64,000 nt of DNA from Diplosphaera chodatii (lineage: Eukaryota; Chlorophyta; Trebouxiophyceae; Prasiolales; Stichococcaceae). The DNA is taken from positions 372,001 through 436,000 of the forward strand of contig JAALGY010000033.1 of NCBI GenBank assembly GCA_032358165.1. Direction: 5' to 3'. Below, piece by piece: positions 1 through 11,600 of the stretch; the first letter of the stretch is position 1; every line of letters starts with the position of its first letter. The notes beneath the pieces are model-generated. The model searched no databases and was not told the DNA's origin. It saw only the letters and a program-made list of their open reading frames with translations. A program made the position numbers and the translations under genes.

Positions 1-251
1 AGGATTGGCCCGATGAAGCCGGGCAGGTCCCTGTGGGACATCTGAACCCATCATACACTGATCTAGAGCAGTGCATTGATCGAGTGAGCGTCAGCTTCTT
101 CAAGACTGTGCTCTGCGCAGCCATTCACTCGATGCATGTGCAGATGGTAACACATGGTGGTATCCAAGAAGTCAGTCTCCTATCCTAGATACGGCTAAGC
201 CTGCAGAAAAGTGGTTGTTGCTGATGGCTAACCGTGCTGCTCGAATTGCAG

Positions 252-1575
252 ATCGCCAAGTGCCCGGCACCATTCTGTGCACTGCGCATCCGGGCACTGC
301 CACGTGACATGTGGGGCAAGCTCCCCACCAACAGCGATAAGTGTCCGGAAGTAGATCTAGAGGTGGTGAGCACACCCCACAGGGATCTGTGCATGCTCAC
401 ACCTGCCGTCGCTGATGTTGGACCCGCGTATCCATCCTTTGCTTCAGCAGGCTGGGCCGGGGCTACGTGCTCTTATGTTTGCCGCGTGCGCCATTGCAGG
501 TGGGCAGGGCGCTGGCTCGCTTGTTGGGTGACAGCGGCTTCCAGCACCGCAGCGGGCGCCACCTGCACACAGTCGAAGTGCGAAAAGCAGGTGCATCTGT
601 TCAGTGGCACACCTGTGGCTTACATCTGCACAATGCATAGCTCAAGCGGCTGCATAACTGCTGAGCTTGGACACACTTTCTGGAGACCATGTGTCACCAG
701 GCAGCAGTTGTTGAGCGCGTCCAAGCTTGAGCCCCTGCGGTGTGCAGCTTGCTGGGGCTTTCAGTGTCACGCACCACTGAGTGCCTTCACAGCCCTGGTG
801 CACATCATTGGTGCCAGCGGCCGGCTGCCGCGCCTCCCGCCACGCCTGGAGACTCTGTCCTGGGCGGTCAGCTTCGCAAGCAGCTCCGCACCAAGTGAAT
901 ATGAAGCGCTGCAGGTGAACCTCAGCCATGCGCCTGTCAACTTGGTATGAGCAGGGGTAGACAGGCATCAACTGTTGGAACAGCAAGCTGCCCCCTTTGC
1001 AGCCGGCCGATGCGTAACCAGTTTGATACATCTTCTGATAAAATGCGACATCTTTCCTGCAGAAGCCCACTCACATGATGCAGCCTACTGCCGCTTTGCA
1101 GGAACAGCTGCATCTGCTGCCGAACCTCGAGCTGCTGCGAGTGTACGATGGCAATGTGCCTGGGCGCCCTGAGTTGACCGCCAGACTTGTGCGGTCCCTG
1201 CCGCCAACACTGCAGTCCCTTGAATACAAGTACCACAGCAGCGGCTTCGGCGGTCGCCTGCTGCCAAAGCAACTAGTGCTTGCAGAGATTCCCTCCCATA
1301 TGCAACTGATAGAGTGGCATGCTGATCGCGCACAGTAAGTATTTGTGGCAATGTTTGGACGTGCTGTCATCACACTTGAGTGCAGCCGGCCACCAATGTT
1401 TCTGGCTGTGTCCGTTAGCTCTGAAGATCGTGACAAATCACATGATCGCTGCTACCCCATGTGCTGCAGGGTACTATTCCGACTGGTGGCTACATCTGCC
1501 ATGACTGAGCAGGACAGGCTGGATGCTGCTGGTAGTCCAGACCAAACAACGTTATGGATGAAGTTTATAGAATAG
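252..1575 (+). CDS. Leucine-rich-repeat-like protein, 3' part (5' end outside or unresolved)
   Basis: I do not recognise the family. Five exons join in frame: 252-365, 500-590, 793-914, 1102-1334 and 1470-1575, each bounded by GT and AG and ending at TAG 1573-1575. The protein has leucine-rich pieces with a repeated L-P-P-x-L-x-x-L pattern: LPPRLETLSW in the third exon and LPPTLQSLEYKYH in the fourth, plus LLPNLELLRVYDG. This resembles LRR or F-box/FNIP-type proteins of green algae. It ends in a short unrelated tail, DQTTLWMKFIE. An upstream exon may lie at 1-26, where a gggcag/gtccct donor occurs, so the gene probably starts outside the window. The family assignment is inference from composition; the exon chain is better supported than the function. 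Confidence 0.45.
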
Positions 1576-2218
1576 AAGACGTGTGATGCCGCCGCTTTCT
1601 TGGAGTCGCCTGTGTGCCGTTTGGTGCTTGTCTTTTGCATGTGGGGCGCTGTTGCACCAGTCTTCATATCGGAAAGCAACCTAGGAGCCACACGAAAATA
1701 TTTTCAAGAACATTTGGCTCTGATGCTTCTCGAGCTCAGCATGTTGGCACGGCTGTGCTCTGTTCGGGGCACAGCTGCAACCTGAACAGGCTTCAAGATG
1801 CCTCAGCACAGCACGAAGTTATCATACAAGACAGACTGAGGGTTCCCCGCGGTGGGCTGTGGTAGGCGCAGGCGGAAAGACCGCCAAGTCAGCCGCCATG
1901 TAGTTCGACAAAGTGCAGCAGCAGCAGGGCAGCGCAGCGCATGGCTTCTTCCACACCCCTTTTCAATACGATGGCTCACGCCAGGCTTGCCAATGACGCT
2001 GCTGCTCTCTACAGTTCCCGGTGTTGGGCCATCAAAGGTGATGTAGCCTCTGGCAGCCTGCCGTATGGTACCCAAGGATTGCAACATACTTGCGTGGCAA
2101 GGTCCATGAGCATCAAATGCCCTCACATACTTATGGGTTTCACATTCACTCAAGGCGCATGTGACTCCATGCTTAGCAGCAACTGAGGAGCTCAGGCTCG
2201 CAGCAGAAAACAGTTGTA
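1576..2218. other. Convergent intergenic spacer
   Basis: This spacer lies between the stop of the LRR-like gene on the + strand and the stop of the MurE-like gene on the - strand. It should hold both 3' untranslated regions. Short open frames are present but none shows splice-consistent coding continuity or family similarity. I see no clear terminator or repeat. Confidence 0.5.
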
Positions 2219-5200
2219 CTAGCCCTTGAATGTCCGTGTGTTGCAGCCCATGAGCACGTCGATGCGCTCCGGCCGCTCTTCAGGTGAGTTGGTCCAAGGC
2301 AGCTCGCGGCGATCCAGCTCCTTGTTCTGCTCCAGGGCCGGCAGCTTGGACAGCGCATTGCGAGCCTCCACCCGGTCGTCGAACCAGCCCTGTGGCAGCA
2401 TTGAGTGCATCAGACGGACGAATTTAAGTGCGCGTGCATGCGCCTCAAACCCGAGATGCTTGCAGGGACCTGGATCAGATGTGAAGCAACACATTGCATA
2501 GTTCTCACCCTGACCAGGTCCCCAGTCTCGAGGTCGCCGTACTCCTGGAAGTCTTCAGCGCCCTTGCCGGCGATGACCACCGTGTCCTTGGCCTGCGCGG
2601 TGCCGATCGCCACGCGGATGGCGCTGAAGCGGTCCTCCATCACGAACCGCCGGAACTGCGGCACAGCGTGTAAAGATAGTATCAGCGACCTTGCCGGCAG
2701 ACATGCACGACTCATGTACAACGTTCATCAGCATATAAAAGCTTTTATAAAAGCAGCAATTGTGCAGGGCAACACCTTGGCCCTCATCTGGAATACAGAC
2801 ACTGTCATCTATCATAACTTTTGATATGGTTGTTGCTAGTGCCAATTTAGCTGCGTGACATGCAGGAGCTTCTCTTCGTGGAGTGTTGCTACAAGGAATG
2901 CTCACCAGGCCCTGCGTCTCGAGCCGCCAGTCACGCTCGGACCAGTCGGGCGACGGCATGATGGCGTCCTGCTCCGCGCGCTCTGGCCACCCCAGGTCGG
3001 GGGCGTTCACGTCACGCAGCCAGTGGGGCCGCCCCGGCAGGGACTGCATATGGTACGGAGCAGCTGATGGCACCAGATCAGCGTGTGTGCAGAGGTCAGG
3101 GTATGCGTGCATGTCGACATTAAATAATCACGGCTTGACGAACATCGCAGCACCCTCAGCTGGCTTTAGCATGACTACATATAACAACTGGTAGTCATGG
3201 TTGCCTGTACCTCGTAGGCGTGTATGTGAGGCGGGAAGCCTGCGGTGGTCTGCGCAACAATGTCCTCGGGGGCCTCCAGCCGAGGGTTGTTGTTGGTGAT
3301 GAACACGAAGTCGCTCTGCAGGACGCCAACATCAGGCCATCAGCAAACCTGGCAAGTTGTCAAGTGTGTACATTTCAGAGCAGGTGGATGCAGCCTTCAG
3401 CTGCCTCTGGCATGCTAGGACTGTTGCCGTCACAGCGCTGAAGCAGTGACAGGACGTGCCTGAAACAGGACCTGGGACACAACATGGCGGAGGCCACACA
3501 AGTTAAACAGCAGAACTTGCTGGACGACCCAGCCCAAAACTCTACCTTGTAGTGCAGGATCTCGCCCAGGACCGGGCGCAGGGAGGAGTCGCCGTGGCCC
3601 TCCGCCCCAAACACCGTCAGGATCCTGCGAGGCCCCGTGTCCCGCACCGTCTCCAGCAGCCTGCAGACAGACAGACAGTGCTGATCTCCTGTGTCCTTAC
3701 CAACCTGCAAGGAAACTGACAGGATCGCGACGTGACCTGCAGATGAATTGAGCCGTTTGCAGGGCGTGCCTGGAGAGCGCCTCCGGGGTGTTGGCGCAGT
3801 CGACGATGACGGGGAAGCTCTGCCCCTCGTCGATGATCTCGGTGCGCCCGGGCACCACATCCACCGCCTCAATGCCCGCCACGATGGCCTGCAAGAAACA
3901 AGGATGTGCAGTCGTTGAGCCTTGGCACCACACCAGCATAGACAGTGTCGCCATATGCTTAGTACCACAGGAATGGTCTCCTGCTGCTCTGAAATTCCCT
4001 CACCTTGAGGTTGACGTTGAGGGAGATGCCCACAGCCACCGCCGCTAGAACATTGTACACATTTGGCCGGCCTATGAGCGGCGTGATGATCTGCAGTCGA
4101 CAGTCACTATAAGGTTTAGTCCCGAGCTATTGACACCATTCCATGCTCTCCAGAAAGAGTATATACTACCGAGAGTGAAAGGCGTCATGAAGCTCATGGT
4201 TTGTCACCTGCAGGCGCCCCAGCGGGGTGCGGATGATGATGTCGCTCTCCCACTGCGACAGCTTCACCTTCTCCGCATACACATCCGCGTCCCGGTCCTT
4301 GATGGCGTAGGTGACCACCGGCACCTCCAGGCTGGCCAGCTTGATAGCGTCTGCATACGGATCTGCATCACAGAGGGCGCAACAATTGCTTAGGCGCCAT
4401 AACAGGCATGGTACAAATGCTGTGGTGCCTGCTCACATGTGGTCAGCAGCGTCTTTGCTTTGCAAGAGCCAGCATGCTGATAGTGGTGTACATTCTTCAG
4501 TCACCACAAAGTGAGATCCTAGCGCCTCATTCACAGAGGACATCAAGCAACAGCTGATGTACATCCTGAAGCTTTCAACCCCACCGTCAACGTTGACGAC
4601 GGCGCGCTGGATGTCCTGGTCCTTCAGCCGCCGGAACAGCCCCGCCATGATGTCCAGGTGCTCCTCCAGCGTCTCGGGCGGCCCCACGCCAAAGCCGTCG
4701 TGCAGGTTGTCGGAGCTCAGATTCGTGAACACCGCCACGTCGAACTCGACCTCATCCGTCCTGCGGTATCACGATGTCGACCATGGGTCAGCATGATCGT
4801 AACTGTGATGTAGAACATGTGTCAGTCACGCAGAGAGCCCGTGAATTTGAATGAGGCTGCTGATTATTTTTTGGTGTACACATCTTGAGTACATTTGCAG
4901 TGGAGTTGAAGGCAAGGCTGCCATCTGGACCCGCAGTCCAACGCTTACCTGCCCTCATAGAGGCCGGTGGTTGTGCACTCGATCACCGCGCTCTGGCCGC
5001 CCCGGTCTGCCACCCCTGCCAGGATCTGCAGGCAAAATTCAATCCGCCCTGAGCATTGAGACGTAGGGTGGTTGGGTGGCTGATCAGATGCACGCAAGCG
5101 CTGCTTGTTGAGGACAAAACATTGCCGCCACAAGGCAAGCAGTGACATGTGCCCCATTGACGCAATGCGGCTGGCACCTTGTGCATGGCCAGGGCGTTGG

Positions 5201-8090
5201 GCGTGGACTCCGTCACGTTGTACTTGCCCTCATATCGCGCGATGTGGTCCGGCGTCGAGCAGTCCCTGCACAAACATGCAACGCGGGCGTCAGGCAGAAC
5301 TCCGCAGTCTGCAGGGTGGCAGTGCTGCCCAACAGCCGTTCACACGCACGTTCTAGGCTCTCCTCATGACTACAGCGCTGCTACAGCGCCTTCCCCAAGT
5401 GCCACACATTGCTTCAAGGCGCTATGACCGCACAAGCAGCATCGAAGGTGGGACGTTTACCGCTTCAGGGTGACGTCCTCCTCGAGCGGCACCCACAGCT
5501 CGCCGTCGTCAGTCAGGCGGTCCTCCGCAATCGCGTACTCGATGCTGCCTGTGCGGCAGCATGCCGAACAGCATAAGCATGAGACAACTGACGGATGCTG
5601 ACCCCGGACTGCACCATGTGGCAGTGCCATCAGGCATGGCAGAGGCAGAACTCATTGGAATCTTCCGGACCAGCATGGTCCTCGTTGTCAGCAAACACAT
5701 AGCACCATAAGGGGCCAGCAGAGACAGCCTAAACTCTTACCGAGCATGCCGGTGAGCTGGCCCAGCTCCTCGAAGATGCTGCGGACCAGCCAGCTGGTGG
5801 TGGTCTTGCCTGCGCTGCCGGTCACGCCCACCACCGCCAGCTTCTCTGAGGGGCTGCAGATATATCAGGGTTTAGTGTTAGCATCATAAGGTTACATTTG
5901 ACATTGCGCTGCCCTTCACAGTCGATGGTGCAGAAGTGGCTGACCGCTGCCACTACTTGTGAGTTGGTGCTTAGCAACTGTGCTGGATGCTGTGAGGACG
6001 CTTTAGGACCCGCACCTGTCACAAAACGCTGCCGACAGCTTGCCGAGCTCGGCCAGCGTGTTGTCTACAATGAGCACAGGAAAGCCCTCCGGCAGAGGGT
6101 ACTCCTCCCCGTGGTCCGGCTGCCTTTGTGCTATGAACGCCGCTGCCCCGTTCTCCAAAGCCTGGTGGAAAAGTGCAAAGTTGTCATGAGGCGGCGCATC
6201 TGCAGCTGTGAGGCGTGTGGCCCGGCTTGGGCAAGATGTGGCACACTCCCTGGCAATTCCGCAGGCAACCGCAGCATGCGGGCCAGAGCAGCAGGGACGC
6301 ACGCATTCTGTGAAGTCGTGGCCGTCCCAGCTCTCGGCCACCATGCACACGAACAGGCAGCCGTCGTCCACCTGCAGCAGATAACACCCTCAGACACTGC
6401 ATGATGCCAGCAGGCTGACTAATCATCACATGTGGATCAAGGCCGTCACGGTGTGTGACGACTGCTTGGTGCATCGTGTGCTTGGACAGCTGCAGGGTGT
6501 CCGGACCACCTTTGCGGGGTGGAACTGGACGTCGCTGACGACTGTCTCCAGCTGCTGCTCGGTGAGCTGCTCACGCGCCAGCGGCCCAAGCCCCGCTCGC
6601 TGCGCGCCCATGTACAGCAGCCTCAATGCACGGCCTCACGGTGTCCTTTGACATGCTGGCCAGGCAGACGGGCAGACACCTTGCAGCAACCGGACGGCAT
6701 GGCGGGCGCCACATCCAGTGCGCAGTGCAGTTGTGATGCTCAAGCGCTTCAGCTGGTCGATGCGTGGAGCTGGGTGCGTGGCAGCCTTCCAGCTCCAGCA
6801 CGCTGTTGCGTATACCTGGAAGAGGTCGCCGAGCGTGTAGCTGCGCCGGGGCGGCTCCGGATAGGCGGGCGCCTCGGGTTCTGGGGGCGCCTCAGCAGCT
6901 GTCTCTACGTCAACCTCGCCGCTGGTATCCGGCTCGTCGTCCAAAATGCCCTGGAGCGCATCTGCGAGACATGGAGCACAGTGTCTTGGACCCATTGCCA
7001 AGCCCTCTTGACGTGTGCAGCGCCTTGCGCTGTGCCTGATGCCTGCCGGTTGCAACATGCCCCAGCAGCTCAGCAAGCCATACAGGAGCCGGCAACCCGC
7101 CCCCACCCGCAGAGAAGCCGGCGCCGATCAGGTCGTCCAGCCCCCCGTCCCCTAGAAGCTCGTCTTCATCGGGCACATCCTCTGTCTCCCCCGGGCTGAG
7201 GTCCTCGTCATCATCCAGGCCCAGCGCCTTGCTGCGGGTGCCTGCAGCAGTACAGTTGCCGGGTACTGATCCAGCTATTGAGCAGATGTCTTGCGCGTGC
7301 CCTCCCCTGTCTACAGCAGCACCTTGACAGCGTGTCAGCATTCAAGAAGGACCGCTTCTGTGTACCCTGCATCCCAAGCACATGCACGAACCAAGTCCAA
7401 GCAGCGTCAACTGACTCCTGCAGGGATGTTGCTGATGAGCGGCTGCTGACAGGACACCTTTGGGGATGCCCAGCGGAACGATGGGGCCATCCTCCTCCTC
7501 ATCGTCGTCATCATGCAGCGCAACGGCATCGTCATGCTCATCGTCATCATCGTCCTCGTCCTCAGTGTGAGCCTCGTCGTCTTCAGGGTCGTCCTCATCC
7601 AGCGTGCTCAGCCGCGCGGCCAGGCGCGACTGCCTGCGCCGCCTGCCGTGCCGCCTGCGTCCAGGAGGTTGGGCCATGTATAGCTGATGAGCAGGCGCAT
7701 GTGCAGCCACTGGTGATGGCCCTACTGCCAAGCAGGTGTGTGATGGTATGTGAGGGGGTTGGACCCGCTGTCGCTAATTTGTTGGGACTGTGACGAAGAA
7801 GGGGGTGAGGAGATGTGCAATGCGCACCGACGTGAAGCTGATGCAAGATGTGAAGGAGCCTTCAGCGCTGTGCATGCCGCAGGTGCACCGCATGGCCGCC
7901 ACCCGGCCAGAGACATCAGCGGCTGCTGCCGCCGCAGCGACATGCCCAGCACGTGGCGAAGGCTGCTGTAGATGCAGCATGGCTGCGCTGTTGCCGCTGC
8001 CGGCAGCCTTGGTGCAGCCGTGCTCCTGTGGCGCCGGCTGCAGTCTGGGACCCGGCTGGCAACCGGCGCTCTAAGGGACTGCAGAAGCAT
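2219..8090 (-). CDS. MURE: MurE-family (Mur ligase-like) protein, plastid type, with degenerate active-site motifs
   Basis: Homologue of UDP-MurNAc-tripeptide synthetase MurE; the land-plant version (PAP11) acts in chloroplast gene expression. Exons in transcript order from the Mur N-domain: about 6510-6620, 6303-6371, 6016-6161, 5741-5853, 5461-5548, 5178-5265, 4949-5025, 4585-4760, 4208-4362, 4004-4090, 3770-3888, 3546-3660, 3211-3315, 2906-3043, 2509-2655, 2219-2389. Landmarks are VVGVTGSAGKTTTSW (P-loop, 5741-5853), ESTPNALAMHK, AVFTNLSSDNL, GRPNVYNVLAAVAVG, VVPGRTEII, NNNPRLEAPED, AGKGAEDFQ and GWFDDRVEARNAL. Several catalytic positions differ from active MurE (see findings). Upstream exons near 6830-6960, 7097-7240 and 7464-7680 encode an acidic extension. 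The start at 8090 (MLLQSLRAPVASRV, rich in R, S and A) looks like a transit peptide; these 5' exons are uncertain. The intron after the exon 3770-3888 may be GC-AG. Family very sure; catalysis doubtful. Confidence 0.88.
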
Positions 8091-8680
8091 GATTTGACCC
8101 CCAATAGTGGCTGATCACTCACGCCAGCTGCATATATGCCGTTGCAGCTGGCCTTCACCGCCTGCGTGCCGCTCAGCAGGGGCGCCAGATGTCAGGCATG
8201 TGCGCGGCGAGCCTTGGCAGGCAACAGCTGGTGGAACCTCTATTGACCAGCACAGCGTCCTCCAATCCCCTAGTGTGCTTCAGACATGCTGTGTTGCAAT
8301 TCCGAAACTGCCTCGGATTCCTGCTGGGCCAATGCGTGCGAACCCGCTGTTGAGCTGCCGCCACTGGCCGCCAGCATGAACGGAGCGTTTACAGCCGTCA
8401 GATGATGCAAAAATTGGTACAAAGTGCACAGAAGACACGGACGCGTTCCTGGCATTCCGTAATCCCCGGCCGCCTGGCAGACCGCCGCTTGGCCGCCAAT
8501 CCTACCAAGTACCCTTCCAAGATCCTAGTCTGCTCAACAGATCTCATGACTGAGCCGTCAGCACAACACATACAGGCCTTGCACAAATTCAACACATCCT
8601 ACTTGATCCTGCACATTGTGACGGCGCATTGCTGGCGCATGCGTGCAGCAACAGCATATGCATGCCAGTGAATCTTGACC
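8091..8680. other. Divergent promoter region
   Basis: This 590-bp spacer lies between the likely start of the MurE-like gene on the - strand and the ATG of the amino-acid transporter on the + strand. It should contain both promoters and 5' untranslated regions. I see no recognisable TATA box, repeat or coding exon. Confidence 0.45.
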
Positions 8681-11600
8681 ATGTCGAGCCTGCTGCGGCG
8701 CCAGCTGCTGCGCAGCGAGTCCCACTTCTCGGAGCAGGCTTCCAGGCTGCTCACTGAGGACCTTGACAGTGACTCGGAGGACGGCGGCGAGGCCGGACTG
8801 CTGGCGGAGGGTGGCCTGCTGCGGCACGCGGTGCCGGAGTCCGAGCCCAGTGTCCCACCGATAGAAACTGGTGCATCGCAGACAGGTCAGCTGGCAGCAG
8901 ACTGGTCATATGTGAGAGTTTGCGCCCTGGACCGCAGACATCACACATTACAAACACCCTATCATGGCACAGCTGCAGAGCCGCGCGAGGCAGCAAGGCC
9001 GGTCACGCCATCGACGCCCACGACTCCGCAGGCGCTGAAGGAGCGCAAACATGGGACCACGTGGAAGGTGCGTGCTGCGGACTGCATTTCCTGCGAACCA
9101 GCTGCATTCGAGGCCTGTGGCATGTTGCGGTGCCCGCATATGTGAATATTGAACCCTGACGTCACATGTGGTGCAACAGGCCACCGCCGCAGTGCTACTC
9201 GCGGACATGTTCGGGCTTGGGACTCTAGCGCTGCCCGGCGCGTTCGGCAGGTGCGTACATGCCTCAATCACAAGCTTTCTGATATTGTCCTGTTCAGAGT
9301 TGCAATACACCCAGCAAAACAGCTTTTGCTGAAGCTCAAGGCAGAGCGAAGGCATGACCTGCAGGTTGGGATGGGTGGTGGGCTTAGCTGTGACGCTGCT
9401 GTCGGCGTGCGGGCTAATCTTCAGCGGCGTGCTGTTCACGCGGCTCAGCTTGCTTGTGCCACGAGCTCAGGTGCACTCTTGAGCTCGAACAGATTCCTTG
9501 ACACGTGGGCGTGTACAGCTGTGCAGCGCACACGAACTTCACCTTGGCCTGTACACTTCGGCAAGCATGCTCGCGAGCCTGATGTCACACAGCTCTTGTT
9601 GATTGCCATGCTGATAGTGCAGCGCTCCAACTTCCTTAACAATCCTAGGTGGCTGCTCATTGCAAGTACACTTGCTGATGCTGCAGACGTTTGCTGACTA
9701 TGGCGATGCAGCATATGGAAGGCGGGGACGGCGGCTAGTATACGGTAGGCGACTTTGGTGTTGTTCACCGTAGGCATCTGCTCATTCCAATCAAGATGCC
9801 CCAACAAAGACACCACAGTGCTGCTGACTTTGGTCTTGACCATGCAGCTGCGGTGTACATCTGCATCGCGCTCGAGCCCGTGATCCTGCAGCTGATCTGC
9901 ACCCAGAACCTGATGCAGGTCCTCGCACACTACAACATCAACCAGGTGAACTTACACCTGCCACTGCAACTCCGTTGCCAACCCTGGTGCAGCAAACTGT
10001 GAACCAGCTTGATCAGGAGGTGTCACATGCATTTTGATTCAAGCTACTACCGCTGGGAGCTTGTGCCAGCGAGCGTTCCTGTTGGTGTCTTCTGCAGCTG
10101 ACAGCCGGGATTGCAATTGCGGTGTTCATGGTGCCGCTCAGCCAGATCCAGACGCTGGAGGAGATCAGCTGGCTGGCGTATGCTGGTCAGTGTCTTCTGC
10201 AACCCATGATGCTTGTGCACCAGTCGTCCTGACAGTTAGGCCAGTGCCTTGGCCTCCAATGTTCAGGGGTGCCAAAGACAGAGCATGTCTCGTGAGGCCC
10301 CATGTGACATCCGGCGGATGTGTGCTCGACCTAGGTCATGCCAGTGGGCACATCCATGCGGATCCATTGGCATGTAGGCACCGTTGGCATGCTCGTGGGC
10401 GTGGCGATCGTGTTCGGCAAGCTGATCGTGCTGCCGCCGCGGGCGCACCACATGACGCCCGTGCAGACGAAGCACCCGCGGGCAGCAATCACTGCTTTCC
10501 TGGACATCGTTTTCACGTTTGGCGGGCAGGTGCGCTGAGCGCCAGCCCTGCCTGGATTGGTTCCTTTCCTTGTAGTCGCCGAGCGTGAATGCAAACATGA
10601 GGTCAAGAATGTGTTGCGCGTTAAACCCCGCCATGTTTGAAGGCTCCAGTGCTGGAGGTGGCAACTTTGCCAAGGATGCTGCTGCAGTTCAGACGTGCAC
10701 AAGGATGGACAGTCGAACGTTTCGGTTCCAGGCATGTGTCCTGCTTTGCACAGGTGAACTGGGTTCGGTATGTGTCGGGCATGAAGCGGCGCAGCGACTT
10801 CAAGTACTCCGCCACCTTTGCCGGCGTGTTCATGACGGTGAGGCCTGCTGTGCATCAACACTGCATATAGCAGTACCCTGACCCTCTGCACAAGAGTGTA
10901 CTGCACTGCACCAGACAACACCGATGTAATGGCCACGCGCATCTATACATGTGGCGTGTGGTTAGGCCATGCCCAGTAGTCTGTTCTTGCGGGCAGGTCA
11001 TCTACATCGCACTTGGGCTCTATGGATACTACATCCTGGGCACGGACTTTGACTTTGAAAAGGTGTCCACTGCATAGCTGCCTGCAGCATGTCCTCGAGG
11101 ACCACATCCTCAGATGTGCACTGCATCATCAGGAGTATGGTGTGAGCGTTGCCTAGCCATACAAAAGACAGGATGCAAACGAGCTGTGTCTGTACTCTGC
11201 AGCCAGTGTCATCGATCTTCGAGGTAAGCGCATGCACATGCCTCCATGATGTGACTGCTTCTTGAAGCCTGGTAGCTGCGCTGGCATCGGTCAAGATGTC
11301 GCATTCACCAGTCTGAGCTGTCTTGCAGAGTGACGCCTGGATAATCTTGATGAATGTCGGCATCCTGGTACAGCTCATATTCATAGAGTCTTGCGATGTT
11401 GCTGCATCTGGCTGCTGTTCATACGCTGAACCTGAGCATTGGCAGCACCCATGCTGTGTTAACACTGCACTACAGCAGAATCCTACCCTGTATCCTGCAG
11501 GTGCACTGCATAATTGCTTACCAGATCAACTTGAACGTCTGGTGAGCATTGCATCATGGGCCTGCCTGAAATATACTGTTAGTAAAGATGGCGCTTGCTA

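Noticed and set aside
7407..7598. Met/Thr-rich repeat peptide on the - strand
   Set aside because: It is an out-of-frame reading of the Asp/Glu-coding tract in the MurE-like N-terminal extension.
2219..8090. Bacterial contamination or recent transfer as the source of the MurE-like gene
   Set aside because: The gene has at least fifteen phase-consistent spliceosomal introns with the same donor and acceptor style as its neighbours, so it is a long-resident nuclear gene.
8107..8158. Alternative upstream start for the MurE-like protein (KASCNGIYAAG)
   Set aside because: The initiating codon would be GTG, not ATG; the ATG at 8088-8090 gives a better transit peptide.
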